A DNA stretch of 64,000 bases from Lachnospiraceae bacterium (GTDB lineage: Bacteria > Bacillota > Clostridia > Lachnospirales > Lachnospiraceae): the NCBI GenBank assembly GCA_022794265.1, contig JAAWEK010000002.1:1-64000 (forward strand). Reading direction: 5' to 3'. Positions 28,201 through 36,410 of this stretch are shown in pieces; the stretch's first letter is position 1, and every line of letters starts with the position of its first letter. The position numbers and the translations under genes were made by a program. A model generated the notes under the pieces. The model did no database searches and was not told the DNA's origin. It saw only the letters and a list, made by a program, of their open reading frames with translations.

Positions 28201-31200
28201 TCCGTTGGATATACATATGATGATAATCATAATCTGATAGATATCATAGACCCTATGGGTATCGCTGTGGCAAGGAATGTATATGATGAAGACGGAAGAC
28301 TGGTGGCAACAGTTGATGCAGAGGGAAACAGGATAGTATACGAGCATAACCTTGACGGAAGAACAGAAATGGTAAGAGACAGGCTTGGAAATGTAACAGT
28401 TTATACATATGACGATAACGGAAATATCCTTCAAGTAGTTGATACATTAGGAAATAAGACAAGTAATACATATGATGTAAATAATAATGTTTTGACAAAA
28501 ACAGATGAACTCGGATATACACAAAGTTATTCATATAATGATAATCACCAGGTTAGTAGTTATACAGATAGGCTTGGAAATACAACATATTATACTTATA
28601 ACGAATTTGGACAGGTTACTGAGCAGACATATGCAGATGGAACGAAGAACACTATGACATATGATTCGAAGGGTAATCTTTTGACGGAATCAGATAAAGA
28701 AGGAAATGTGATTACTTATACATATGATAGAAAGGGTAATTTAATAAGTGAAAAAGACTCAAATGGAAATGGTGTTAATTATACGTTTAATGATGAAGGA
28801 AATGTTGCCTCGTATGAAGATTTTTTCGGAAATATTACTTATTATACATATGATGCACGAGGGAATGTTGTGAAGAAAAGAATAACATATGCAGATACCG
28901 AAAATGTTTCAATAACAACATACGAATATGATATATATGGTAATAAGATCGCAACATATAATAATTCTGTACTTGCAGAATGTATTACATATGACGTTAG
29001 TGGGAATGTCACAATGTCTGTTGATAAATATGGAAATAAAACCATATATCAATATAATAGTGCAGGTGATGTTACGAAAGTAATAGATACAAATGGAGGT
29101 ATTGAAACATATACATATGATGCTAATGGAAATAAAACATCCTATATAAATAAGAATGGAAAAATTACAAAATACTCATATGACAAGTTAGGCAGAAATA
29201 CTAAGATAGAGTATTCTGATGGCAGCTTTGAATCGTATAGTTATACAACCAGAGGTGAGTTATTTCAGTATACTAATAAATCAGGACTGGTTGAATCATA
29301 TGTTTATGATGGCAATGGAAATAATACAGAAAAGACAAACTCAATAAATGGAACTACTAAATATAAATATAATTCTATGAATCAAGTTATTGAAATAGAA
29401 GCACCAAATGGAGCAATCACAAAATATGAGTATGATGCAAACGGAAATAACACTAAAATAATATATGCAGATGACACGTTTGAAGAGTATGTGTATGATG
29501 ACAGTTTTAATAAAGTATTATATAAGGATAAAGAAGGAAAAATTTATAAGTATGACTATGATGTTAGTGGTAATCTGATTTCGGTAACTGATAGTAAAGG
29601 AAATGTCACTAAATATGAGTATGACTTAAGAGGTAATAAGATTTCTGAAACAGATGCCAACAATAATACAACAATATTTTCATATGATATAAATGGTAAT
29701 TTGCTTTCAAAGACGTTACCAGAGGGACAAAGCAATACATATCATTATAATGATGTAAACGTATTAGATTATATTGTTGATTATAATGGTAACAAAATCA
29801 ATTATTCATATTACTCTAATGGAAAAATAAAAAGACTTGAAAGTGATGCAGGAGAATATAAAGAATATGAGTATTACGATAATGGAACATTAAAATCAAT
29901 AACTACAGAAAATGGTACTGAAATATATAGTTGGAATGCAAATGGAAAATTAGCATCGAAAACAGATGTTAATAACGAAAAACTGGATTATATATATGAT
30001 TCAGATAATAATATTACCTGTATATTATCACCTTATGAGACTATATATTATACATATGACCAGTTGGGCAGGCTGAAAAATGTTAAGGATAGTGAAGGAA
30101 ATATTACAAATTATGAATATGATAACATAGGTAATTTGATAAAAGAAACACTTCCAAATGGAGTTGCAACTGTATACGAATATAATAGTTTGTCAGAGCT
30201 GACAAATATTAAAACAACTGACATTCTAGGAGAAGTAATTTCTTCTTATTCTTATGTCTTGGGAGCGAATGGAGAAAGACTTAAAATTGTTGATAATACC
30301 GGAAAGTGTACAGAATATACATATGATGATTTATACCAGTTAACAGAAGAAAAAACAACAGAATTAAATGGTGTAACAACAACCAAATATACATATGATT
30401 CTGTTGGAAACAGAACAAGTAAAATCAAAGATGGTGTAACTACAAATTATATGTATGATGCAAATAATCAGTTGTTACAAGAGGGAAATTTATTGTATTC
30501 ATATGATGCAAATGGTAATCTTATAACTAAAACCGAAGGTTCAGTAATTACAACATATGATTATAATAGTTATGATCAGTTGACGAATGTAGCGGTCAAT
30601 GGAGTGAATGAGATTATCTATAAGTATGATACTGATGGTAATAGAATTTTAAAGAAAACTTTAGATATGACCGATACATATGTATGGGACAAAAATCGAG
30701 AAATTTCACAGATAATTACTAAAAAATCTCAATGTGCAGATACAACAAATATATTTACATATGTTTATGGTGATAAACTTATTAATCAGGAAGTAAAAGG
30801 TCAGATAAGTTATTATCTGAACGATGGTCAGTTAAGCACAAGAAAATTAATTGACGAGAATATAAATGTAACTGATACATATGATTATGACGCATTTGGA
30901 GATTTAACATCATCTATAGGTAGTACGGATAATGAATTTCTATATACTGGCCAGCAGTATGACTTTGATACAGGGTTGTACTATTTAAGGGCAAGATATA
31001 TGAATCCGAAGAATGGCAGATTTATTAGCAGGGATTTGTATGATGGAAATATATTTGAACCAAAAACATTGCATAAATATGCATATGTATCAAATAATCC
31101 GGTTAGTAACTATGATCCACAAGGATTGTGGATGCAGAAGGTTATACAGGGTATTTTGGCACATCGTTTTATAAATATTAAATATATTGTGGAACATCCC

Positions 31201-31707
31201 AACAATATCGTTAATAGAGATAGAATATTTGGTGGTATAGTTGGATTAGGAGGTTTGATAAGAAATTATGTTGATATAATCGACTATACTACTGGAGAAA
31301 TATATGAAATTAAACCATACGATGGTGTAATAGATGGTGCTGCGCAAGTTGCAGGATATCTGGAGCTAATAACTACTTTTGTACAGAGAGGTAAATATTT
31401 TAGTGGACAGCAATGGAGACTTGGTAACAGCTGGCCGGTAGTGCCGAGAGTGTGTGCATGGCCTTTAGGCGGAGCCATTATGTTTTGGCTTGAACAGGAA
31501 GGTTTGTTATTTTACAAAGTTGTTAGAGAAGATGGTGAGGCATATGACAATGCATATGCATGGAGTATGTTAAAAATGCCAGAGTTCGATGTCGGATATG
31601 TGGATGAATTTGCTGGAGTAATGTTTTTAGCTGCAAGTATACCTGGTTTGATACGGTTAGCTATTCAAGCAAGAAGTGTAAGTATGACTATGTCATTTAT
31701 ATTTTAG
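22255..31707 (+). CDS. Giant secreted RHS/YD-repeat protein with nuclease-like C-terminal tip
   Basis: 3150 residues. Residues 1-44 are a signal peptide ending in KKAEA. Then come beta-rich carbohydrate-binding-like and LamG-like regions (to about 800), an acidic/helical stretch, several Ig-like domains that begin with DxxPP motifs (near 1111, 1198, 1308, 1425, 1639), an RHS entry domain (from 1737), about 900 residues of YD repeats (about 1960-2890), and the RHS core ending in YDPQGLW (D2954). The final 193 residues are unlike the core. There, D3007/D3010, E3018-I-K3020 and Q3031...Y3035 fit a PD-(D/E)xK nuclease. This is the architecture of a polymorphic toxin. GGGAGG precedes the ATG. Transcription is behind a c-di-GMP riboswitch. 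The gene is AT-rich, most so from about 28.6 kb. Toxicity is inferred. Confidence 0.9.
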   Translation: MDRVLLNSNTGKGRNIRRMISCLLIAAIFTTSLGFETFSKKAEASGGFVTLYLKDDTAEHWIGNDNAVIELVDNTYGHDRYIMTKVSSTTWSCKVPASTYNVTFNRLSSDKSTQWNSWSAGGRDGHSTYHATVPEHGYWDGTAEMDNEYFHEGDIVYLDFYSFLNWEQTNAVFYVNFKSYSKSDNNEQDITISSADCTKFSPIRLTNEIETQVFKYVVTAEDEGATALRFFRGNSATLWNHSVVLNYSDYKVGNNCVKIQGWDNTGYVCPYVPRRHITQIDSASVEVTGNRRVNRKLEIHFNLTGETELLSRKDTVINIVKIDSNGNEIPAGEGEVFFVLDETASKWNHRELLFKQAGNYKISAVATDGYDDFSAETTISVVDDTAPKVWFDISCRDGESTNSQGIYVRNSEGTAHILVTDASTAELGDMFCERTYVLYYDANNDGEFSSDEIIDTKTGNETEVLYELNLVGKYRIILNGKETFSDTIPSLVDDSVYLRGSYAQDFEIVNQAPVSAMYMEKSKLSDIIFTAGNADGGLLSKYAEVTAGVEEKLAEIGIEVNVSTVSASAITAQDTFAWKEYDHYNYADRYNQCLPKHIQYNGSDIKMVGYFWAPLKDFLYVADSDSGRKVFEFDLQRDATDWHSMEGGGFLFNTVVSEDENYIQGYCILVTGSGLKLVQINRANLENFRNGSYEYVQNAGKLLQTFGISDLYANHHFKIIVDRNNITVYDGDNIVINEYTLPDDGVEAYGYGPIISHISHGCSQQSFFTFKNIVMQTITGESLSDVVNNHDWTPGTNHYVINLSETSVPELSDNDRMADVAAALISKDAMFFGIGNENTIDQYNSLVNAIDGKGENIGLTYAEDEREADKNSEDEEIDEITVETAVERIVTRIIADIESKDYSIGYTITTDEKVIYKDTYSDLEGDEAGTEIWEYVYDASVFGEKDADMERIQSSQPITMFTDAGAYTVTHKVSDDPTKGNTALDSYIRWADTDEYQKIILAQNRPAASVTAIMTQKPSDSSRCMVNVIYESKDTDHPSDEKKGIREEKFYYREMGETEWNEGRFPTEVAMGTTYLIKYQVKDIEGTWSRPAVQAVRSSEAREYVRPDDITPPQCSITVSKETVEIGETLYIEAIATDDYGVTGIRLNVNGNEIATQPGRYSYVPDEAGNLEITLTAWDICDNEGTAKKTVRAVDKSDITPPTIIITSPKNGTVTGNVDIMGSITDDKALASYSVVRSRVITEEGQTGEQKEIVLAEGTEEIIEGKIATVETESLEAGTYKIEITATDKAGLNASAYMLLTVEKTESGDRIPPIAVISDIALDNENNFIEITGTVSDETELKSYILKIYKKNSAGHDSEEIFSVSGNQAKSEEILATVSTQELASGDYSVILTAEDRAGNQTTARAGFTYTAGIGSDDISRSPDTEPPVILAELNAEIKDESLKLNLRGTITDESSLVYTVTFGRKQPDGLISGALIIVAGNKGINDAKIASYSLMPYETGDYVLIIEAEDEYGNLRKTEYTITVTPNGTVDEGYGGETAGGDDEPGKGKLNLVLGRTVASVEESVTAYLTYPDIAENVKLVLKNRKTEQESEIAIHGRTAEVAAALYGEYEVILSADINGKKQSLSADLWFLDSTDDTHPVAELTTPEPESILKTVTDITGTVSDDKELKYYTLEYKQEGTDDYIELSRGTEPVMNEKLGTLDTTKLLNGRYVLRLTAVDMAGHRIRTERYIYVEGNLKVGNMSIGFTDITSNVAGIPLNLTRSYDSRNKAAGDFGTGWSMGLMDIRLTEASNICTGYDMVQVGQFLSTGYYVTQTSCHDITVTYGDGTSDRFELMLSPETQALIPIYEVRVDFRCITNPKVKLSINGNNTAMLYGDTLLFEDFDILESPSYVLTREDGTMLYLDETHGLLSMEDTNGNKVSVTNAGFKHSEGNGITFTRDEHNRIIRAEETNKKGSIINKIEYAYDSNNNLIRVTDSADRSVGYTYDDNHNLIDIIDPMGIAVARNVYDEDGRLVATVDAEGNRIVYEHNLDGRTEMVRDRLGNVTVYTYDDNGNILQVVDTLGNKTSNTYDVNNNVLTKTDELGYTQSYSYNDNHQVSSYTDRLGNTTYYTYNEFGQVTEQTYADGTKNTMTYDSKGNLLTESDKEGNVITYTYDRKGNLISEKDSNGNGVNYTFNDEGNVASYEDFFGNITYYTYDARGNVVKKRITYADTENVSITTYEYDIYGNKIATYNNSVLAECITYDVSGNVTMSVDKYGNKTIYQYNSAGDVTKVIDTNGGIETYTYDANGNKTSYINKNGKITKYSYDKLGRNTKIEYSDGSFESYSYTTRGELFQYTNKSGLVESYVYDGNGNNTEKTNSINGTTKYKYNSMNQVIEIEAPNGAITKYEYDANGNNTKIIYADDTFEEYVYDDSFNKVLYKDKEGKIYKYDYDVSGNLISVTDSKGNVTKYEYDLRGNKISETDANNNTTIFSYDINGNLLSKTLPEGQSNTYHYNDVNVLDYIVDYNGNKINYSYYSNGKIKRLESDAGEYKEYEYYDNGTLKSITTENGTEIYSWNANGKLASKTDVNNEKLDYIYDSDNNITCILSPYETIYYTYDQLGRLKNVKDSEGNITNYEYDNIGNLIKETLPNGVATVYEYNSLSELTNIKTTDILGEVISSYSYVLGANGERLKIVDNTGKCTEYTYDDLYQLTEEKTTELNGVTTTKYTYDSVGNRTSKIKDGVTTNYMYDANNQLLQEGNLLYSYDANGNLITKTEGSVITTYDYNSYDQLTNVAVNGVNEIIYKYDTDGNRILKKTLDMTDTYVWDKNREISQIITKKSQCADTTNIFTYVYGDKLINQEVKGQISYYLNDGQLSTRKLIDENINVTDTYDYDAFGDLTSSIGSTDNEFLYTGQQYDFDTGLYYLRARYMNPKNGRFISRDLYDGNIFEPKTLHKYAYVSNNPVSNYDPQGLWMQKVIQGILAHRFINIKYIVEHPNNIVNRDRIFGGIVGLGGLIRNYVDIIDYTTGEIYEIKPYDGVIDGAAQVAGYLELITTFVQRGKYFSGQQWRLGNSWPVVPRVCAWPLGGAIMFWLEQEGLLFYKVVREDGEAYDNAYAWSMLKMPEFDVGYVDEFAGVMFLAASIPGLIRLAIQARSVSMTMSFIF
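28140..30930 (+). repeat. YD-repeat coding region with recurrent ACATATGA motif
   Basis: Within the RHS gene, degenerate repeats of roughly 60 bases encode the YxYDxxGN units. ACATATGA or a close variant recurs more than ten times because Thr-Tyr-Asp is encoded with the same codons. The repeat units have diverged, so this is a protein repeat and not a simple satellite. Confidence 0.8.
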
Positions 31708-31939
31708 GTAACTGATAATTATAATTTGACATAATAGTAAATAACCTTAAAAATCAGGTCAATATAATATATTTTCAAGCAATTAATGGTTTATACGAAT
31801 ATATGGGAATGATTTATGATAAAAGTGACTATGGACTGTTAGTTGCCTGATGATTTCTGTGAGAAATATATAAATTAAACAATAAAATCCCGTAAATTCA
31901 GCGGGTATAGACATTTGTGCTTGCATAGGAGAATTTATA
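31708..31939 (+). other. AT-rich gap between RHS gene and first downstream gene
   Basis: 232 bases without a credible reading frame, terminator or promoter. The ribosome binding site TAGGAGAA for the next gene lies at its end. Confidence 0.5.
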
Positions 31940-32740
31940 ATGAAAAATATTGTATATCAAGAAATATCATGGGAACAAAAAAGAAATGATATTAAAAGAA
32001 AAAGTGAAAACGCAAAATACAATCCCCGCACAAAAGATTTAAATTTTGCGTTAGAAATGGAATTTATAGGTGTTATGAAAGCCCTTGAATGTGGAATGCA
32101 GGAACCGGCATTACAGCACCTTGAGTATGCAAAAAAATATGCTGATAAAATGAACAAGGATGGAAGATTTAAAGGTATTGAATCAGAACATACTATTGAG
32201 GACATATTTACATATTACCTTGTGTTATATTATCTTTCGTGGTTTGAAGGAAATATAGAAGAATACACGGATGTATTAATAGATTGTCTGGAAAAAGAGT
32301 ATATGGATTTGATAAAGGACAAAAGAAAAATTTTTAAGGAAGGAATGCAAAAAACCAATGTCAGTCTCAGTACAAGGCTTGGAAAGTTTGAACTTGCTAA
32401 ACAAAAAATAGAAAGATATACAAAGGTAAAAAACAGAACGATTGAAGAAGGAATAGGATACGATTTCTATCAATTTTATCTGATAGTAATAGAATATTTA
32501 CTGGGAATGGGTACAAACGCAAGAGAAGATATTAACAACATGTTTTTAGAGGTTTTCTCAGAACATAGAAAAGGCAGTAGAGAAATGTTTTTCGCCTATG
32601 GAGGAATGGTAGGTATTTATGATGTATATTATTTATATTATAAGTTCTTTTTAAAGCTTCCTGAAAAAGAAGTAACGGCAGAACATGTTTTCAGAAGTTG
32701 TGAGAATGGAATATTGTACTGGAAAAAGGAGAGGGAATAA
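31940..32740 (+). CDS. Candidate immunity protein for the RHS tip (Imm49-like?)
   Basis: 266 residues, no signal peptide or membrane segment; helix-rich and charged, AT-rich codon use like the RHS gene. The all-helical pattern with a long N-terminal lead-in and a final CENGILYWKK segment resembles immunity proteins of the Imm49 type, but I cannot confirm this. As the first gene after the toxin-like tip and on the same strand it is the most likely cognate immunity protein, which would act in the cytosol against the nuclease domain. TAGGAGAA precedes the ATG. The next gene starts 4 bases after its stop codon. Confidence 0.55.
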   Translation: MKNIVYQEISWEQKRNDIKRKSENAKYNPRTKDLNFALEMEFIGVMKALECGMQEPALQHLEYAKKYADKMNKDGRFKGIESEHTIEDIFTYYLVLYYLSWFEGNIEEYTDVLIDCLEKEYMDLIKDKRKIFKEGMQKTNVSLSTRLGKFELAKQKIERYTKVKNRTIEEGIGYDFYQFYLIVIEYLLGMGTNAREDINNMFLEVFSEHRKGSREMFFAYGGMVGIYDVYYLYYKFFLKLPEKEVTAEHVFRSCENGILYWKKERE

Positions 32741-32744
32741 GGAC

Positions 32745-33212
32745 ATGGGATATACAGGAATAAAAGTACATATTAAGGTCGATAATTCGCAGGATATTGA
32801 TAAAATTAACAGGTATTTGAGTGTTTTTTCTTTTAAAGATAAATATGTTGGCCAAAAAAATTATTTGACAGTAAACTCAAACTTAGTTTCTTTTGAGAAC
32901 TTTGAAGAAATAGCATCAGATATTTCAGGTTCGTTAAATTGCAATGTATTAGTTGCATTGGTATATGACAGTGATGTTTCTGTTCTACAGGGATATATTA
33001 GAGGAGAGAAGAAATTTGAAGAAATAAAATCTGCTGAGGAAAATCAAAAAATGCACAGAGAAGATTTTTTGAAGAATTTTTTCCCAGAATGTGATTTGTC
33101 AGAATTTAGTAATATATTCGATAATGAAGATTACTTATATGCTGAAGAAATACTTTTTAAATTAAGTGATATTGTTGGAATACGATTATTAGAAGAAATA
33201 GCCGGATTGTGA
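32745..33212 (+). CDS. Hypothetical protein, possible second immunity gene
   Basis: 155 residues, soluble, acidic. It opens MGYTGIKVHIKV and contains an FENFEEIA segment; I do not recognise the family. It starts 4 bases after the preceding stop codon, so the two are translated together. Position behind the RHS toxin candidate suggests an immunity or immunity-associated protein; nothing in the sequence proves this. An in-frame ATG at 32685 would overlap the previous gene by 56 bases and is less likely. Confidence 0.5.
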   Translation: MGYTGIKVHIKVDNSQDIDKINRYLSVFSFKDKYVGQKNYLTVNSNLVSFENFEEIASDISGSLNCNVLVALVYDSDVSVLQGYIRGEKKFEEIKSAEENQKMHREDFLKNFFPECDLSEFSNIFDNEDYLYAEEILFKLSDIVGIRLLEEIAGL

Positions 33213-33231
33213 TTTAAAGAGGAGGGAACAT

Positions 33232-33384
33232 ATGGGAGCATGGGGAACCAAATTATATCAGAATGATATTGCATCTGATATCAAGGAAAGTTATATTAAC
33301 AAACAGCGTGCAGGAAAAACGGCGGAGGAAGCACTCAGGGAACTGCTGGAAGAAAACCGGGACAAATCTATTTCTATCAGATAA
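33232..33384 (+). pseudogene. Truncated DUF4259-like gene (N-terminal 50 codons)
   Basis: Starts with a strong AGGAGG site and reads MGAWGTKLYQNDIASDI, the typical opening of DUF4259-type proteins, which are found next to RHS toxins. It stops after 50 codons where full members continue for another 80 or more. At about codon 45 the sequence switches to an unrelated frame (33369-33563), consistent with a recombination or frameshift junction. Confidence 0.65.
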
Positions 33385-33563
33385 AAACGCTGCGGGATGA
33401 CCCTGCCAGTGCCAGAAGACATAATTATATTGGATGGTGGATTATTATTTATGTAAAGGATTTGATAGAGGATGAATGGGTAGCGAAAGGAGTAAAAGAT
33501 GTTCTGCCTTTGGTTTATGTTAAAATGTCAGAAAAAAACGGAAAATATCTGCGATATAAATAA
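33369..33563 (+). pseudogene. 3' remnant of an unidentified gene
   Basis: Open for 64 codons to a TAA at 33561, with no start of its own. The peptide (YFYQIKTLRDDPASARRHNY then GWWIIIYVKDLIED) looks like genuine protein and not random translation: it has hydrophobic strand and charged helix patterning. It is the tail of some gene joined to the DUF4259-like head, probably by recombination. Confidence 0.5.
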
Positions 33564-34407
33564 TGCGGATTTTATTACGCCATCATTTCCGACAGATACG
33601 GGACAGGCGGTTTATATAATAGGGATCAGTGTAAATACAGGCAGAAAAATAGAAAAGCAAAGCGAGTTCTATGGAATAACGGATCAGTTTCTGGAACCGG
33701 AAGATGAAATGGACTACAATATGTTAGACTGGTTTGATTATTATGATTCTTTTACTTTTTATACTGTCAGGTATTATGAAAATGAGTTGGAAAGAAAGAA
33801 ATGGATAAAAAAAATCAATTACGCTACATGGAAAAGCATCGAACAGAGAAAGCGGATATACGAAGATAATGAGATTATCAGTAAGGCAAAACATTGGGGC
33901 TCTCTTTTTATCAAGTTATACAGGGAACTGGAGAATAAAGATGAAATAATTAAAAAATATACTTATGTTACTCCATGGCTTCCCCATGACACATATCTCT
34001 ATAAATTAAACGGGGAAGGGATAACGGAAGAAATCTATATGGTAATTTATGTGAATTCGTTAGGAACCGTGGTCTGTAAGGATGAAAAATTATTTTTACC
34101 GAATATATCGGCCCGATTTATCCGGGGCGATAAAGAACTGGCTGTCAGAATGATTAATTATCTGCCGGATATTGCTTTTGGGAAAGATGAGAATGGGGAT
34201 TCCCTCTATAAAGTGATTCTTATTGATAAAGAGTATGATGAAAAAATAGAAACTGCGGGTAAATGCAATTTTTACCTTGATGCAGGCAGATATGGAAAGG
34301 AACAGCATCTAAATGAAGAGTGTCTGGAGAGTAAGGATTTTGGGACATTCTTAATGACATGGGAGGAGATTGTCCAAAAGGCGGTAGAAACATATTGTTC
34401 GATTTAA
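33499..34407 (+). CDS. Hypothetical protein downstream of the RHS locus
   Basis: 302 residues, soluble, rich in Tyr, Trp, Lys and Glu. AAAGGAG lies 6 bases before the ATG. The first 20 codons overlap the remnant at 33369-33563 in another frame, so the true N-terminus may be nearer residue 20. I do not recognise the family. Codon use is less AT-rich than the RHS gene. It could be an orphan immunity gene or an unrelated resident; it is the last gene before the hairpin that ends the island. Confidence 0.5.
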   Translation: MFCLWFMLKCQKKTENICDINNADFITPSFPTDTGQAVYIIGISVNTGRKIEKQSEFYGITDQFLEPEDEMDYNMLDWFDYYDSFTFYTVRYYENELERKKWIKKINYATWKSIEQRKRIYEDNEIISKAKHWGSLFIKLYRELENKDEIIKKYTYVTPWLPHDTYLYKLNGEGITEEIYMVIYVNSLGTVVCKDEKLFLPNISARFIRGDKELAVRMINYLPDIAFGKDENGDSLYKVILIDKEYDEKIETAGKCNFYLDAGRYGKEQHLNEECLESKDFGTFLMTWEEIVQKAVETYCSI

Positions 34408-34552
34408 AGTTGAGGGATAATGGTATTGCATGATTGATTGCAGACCGGATATACAAAGTAAATATACAGAAAATCTGGTGACACAATTACAGGATTACTG
34501 AAATAATATTTGCATCAATATTGGGTATAATTATATATGAGCATTATAAAAA

Positions 34553-34596
34553 ACGGATATGCCTTGGCTTTTACGATTTAGCCAAGGCATATCCGT
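34553..34596. terminator. 17-bp perfect hairpin, terminator for pyrG and/or island end
   Basis: ACGGATATGCCTTGGCT (34553-34569) pairs with AGCCAAGGCATATCCGT (34580-34596) around a 10-base loop. Read leftward it is followed by a T-run (AAAAAA on the plus strand at 34548-34553), so it terminates pyrG; it may also stop transcripts arriving from the island. The rest of 34408-34629 shows nothing else. Confidence 0.88.
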
Positions 34597-34629
34597 CTGT
34601 AAACCTCTGTCAGACAATGTTGGTTTTAT

Positions 34630-36237
34630 TTATTTCTGTGCCGTTTCCAAAGCTGCGCCGATAAATCCCTTAAATAACGGATGCGGCCGGTTTGGTCTGG
34701 ATTTTAACTCAGGATGCGCCTGGGTTCCCACAAACCACGGATGAGATTCTATTTCAATCATTTCTACGATTCTTCCATCCGGAGAAATACCGGAGAGATT
34801 CATTCCGTTTACGGTCAATACCTGGCGGTAATCGTTATTTACTTCATAACGATGTCTGTGCCGCTCGTGAATGGTTTCCTCACCATATAAAGCATAGGCT
34901 TTGGAAGATTTGTCCAAAACACAAGGGTAAGAACCCAGTCTTAAAGTACCTCCGATATCCTCGATTCCATCCTGATCCGGCATCAGATGAATAACCGGAT
35001 GGGTGGTACCCGGATTCAGTTCCACGCTGTGGGCATCTCCATATCCGATTACATTCCTTGCAAACTCAACAATGGATAACTGCATACCCAGACAGAGTCC
35101 GAGGAAAGGGATGTTATTTTCACGGGCATATTTAATTGCTTCAATCTTACCGTCAATGCCTCTGTCGCCAAAACCACCCGGAACAAGAATACCGGTCACT
35201 TTTCCAAGAATATCGGAGACATTATCCGCAGTCAGTGTTTCAGAATCCACCCATTTGATATTTACCTGTGCATGATGGGCAATTCCGGCATGCTTCAGAG
35301 CTTCTACCACACTGATATATGCATCGTGAAGAGAAATATATTTTCCAACCAGCGCAATGGATACGGATTTAATTAAATGCTTGGAGTCTTCTACCATAGC
35401 GGACCATTCGGATAAATCCGGTTCCGGACAGTTCAGATTCAGACATTCACATGCAACCTGTGCAAGATGTTCCTGTTCCATTGCAAGAGGAGCCTCATAT
35501 AATGATTCCACATCCAGATTCTGAAGTACATGACTGGTAGGAACGTTGCAGAACAGGGCAATTTTATCTTTGATAATCTGGTCCAGCGGATGCTCGGAAC
35601 GGCAGACGATGATATCCGGTTGGATTCCCATTCCCTGTAATTCTTTGACACTGGCCTGGGTAGGTTTGGTCTTCATTTCCCCGGAGGCTTTAAGATAAGG
35701 AATCAGGGTTACATGAATCAGAATGGCGTTTTCATGTCCGACATCATGCTGGAACTGGCGGATTGCCTCCAGAAACGGCTGACTTTCAATATCGCCTACG
35801 GTACCGCCTACTTCGATAATGGCTATTTCCGTATCGGTTGTGGAATAATTACGGTGAAATCTGCTTTTAATTTCATTGGTAATGTGAGGAATTACCTGAA
35901 CGGTTCCTCCGCCAAAATCCCCACGGCGCTCTTTCTGCAGTACAGACCAGTATATTTTACCTGTGGTAACATTGGAATTCTTTGTAAGACTTTCGTCAAT
36001 AAATCTTTCATAGTGGCCTAGGTCCAAATCGGTTTCGGCACCATCATCAGTAACAAAAACTTCTCCGTGCTGAACCGGATTCATGGTTCCCGGATCAATA
36101 TTAATATATGGGTCAAATTTCTGCATGGTTACTTTGTAACCCCGTGCTTTCAGCAGACGACCAAGTGAAGCGGCGGTAATACCCTTTCCAAGACCGGATA
36201 CGACACCGCCGGTTACAAAAACGTATTTTACTGGCAT
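34630..36237 (-). CDS. pyrG: CTP synthase
   Basis: 535 residues, standard length. The N-terminal synthetase domain begins [16 protein letters not shown] (ATP loop) with [14 protein letters not shown]. The C-terminal glutaminase domain has the nucleophile Cys in [10 protein letters not shown] and a His/Glu pair near AHPELKSRP. It aminates UTP to CTP with glutamine. ATG 36237 (minus strand) has AGGAGG 6 bases upstream; an ATG nine codons earlier is not supported. Confidence 0.96.
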   Translation of the reverse strand: MPVKYVFVTGGVVSGLGKGITAASLGRLLKARGYKVTMQKFDPYINIDPGTMNPVQHGEVFVTDDGAETDLDLGHYERFIDESLTKNSNVTTGKIYWSVLQKERRGDFGGGTVQVIPHITNEIKSRFHRNYSTTDTEIAIIEVGGTVGDIESQPFLEAIRQFQHDVGHENAILIHVTLIPYLKASGEMKTKPTQASVKELQGMGIQPDIIVCRSEHPLDQIIKDKIALFCNVPTSHVLQNLDVESLYEAPLAMEQEHLAQVACECLNLNCPEPDLSEWSAMVEDSKHLIKSVSIALVGKYISLHDAYISVVEALKHAGIAHHAQVNIKWVDSETLTADNVSDILGKVTGILVPGGFGDRGIDGKIEAIKYARENNIPFLGLCLGMQLSIVEFARNVIGYGDAHSVELNPGTTHPVIHLMPDQDGIEDIGGTLRLGSYPCVLDKSSKAYALYGEETIHERHRHRYEVNNDYRQVLTVNGMNLSGISPDGRIVEMIEIESHPWFVGTQAHPELKSRPNRPHPLFKGFIGAALETAQK

Positions 36238-36410
36238 ACTTTGTCCTCCTAAATGTAATAACACAAAAACTTCCGAATTAAAAATACAGAATTAATTATA
36301 AAACATAAAAAATATAAAAGCTATATAAAAATTAAAAATGATTCAAAAATATTTTTACTTAATCAATTTTATAAAAAACTTAAAAAAAACATAAATAATC
36401 AATAATGATA

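Noticed and set aside
28140-30930. Regularly spaced repeats that could suggest a CRISPR or satellite array
   Set aside because: The repeats are in-frame YD units of the RHS protein, diverged in sequence and without constant repeats or unique spacers.
22255-31707. RHS protein as a type VI secretion effector
   Set aside because: It has an N-terminal signal peptide and wall-type Ig-like domains, and the gene set is Gram-positive; no T6SS gene is nearby.
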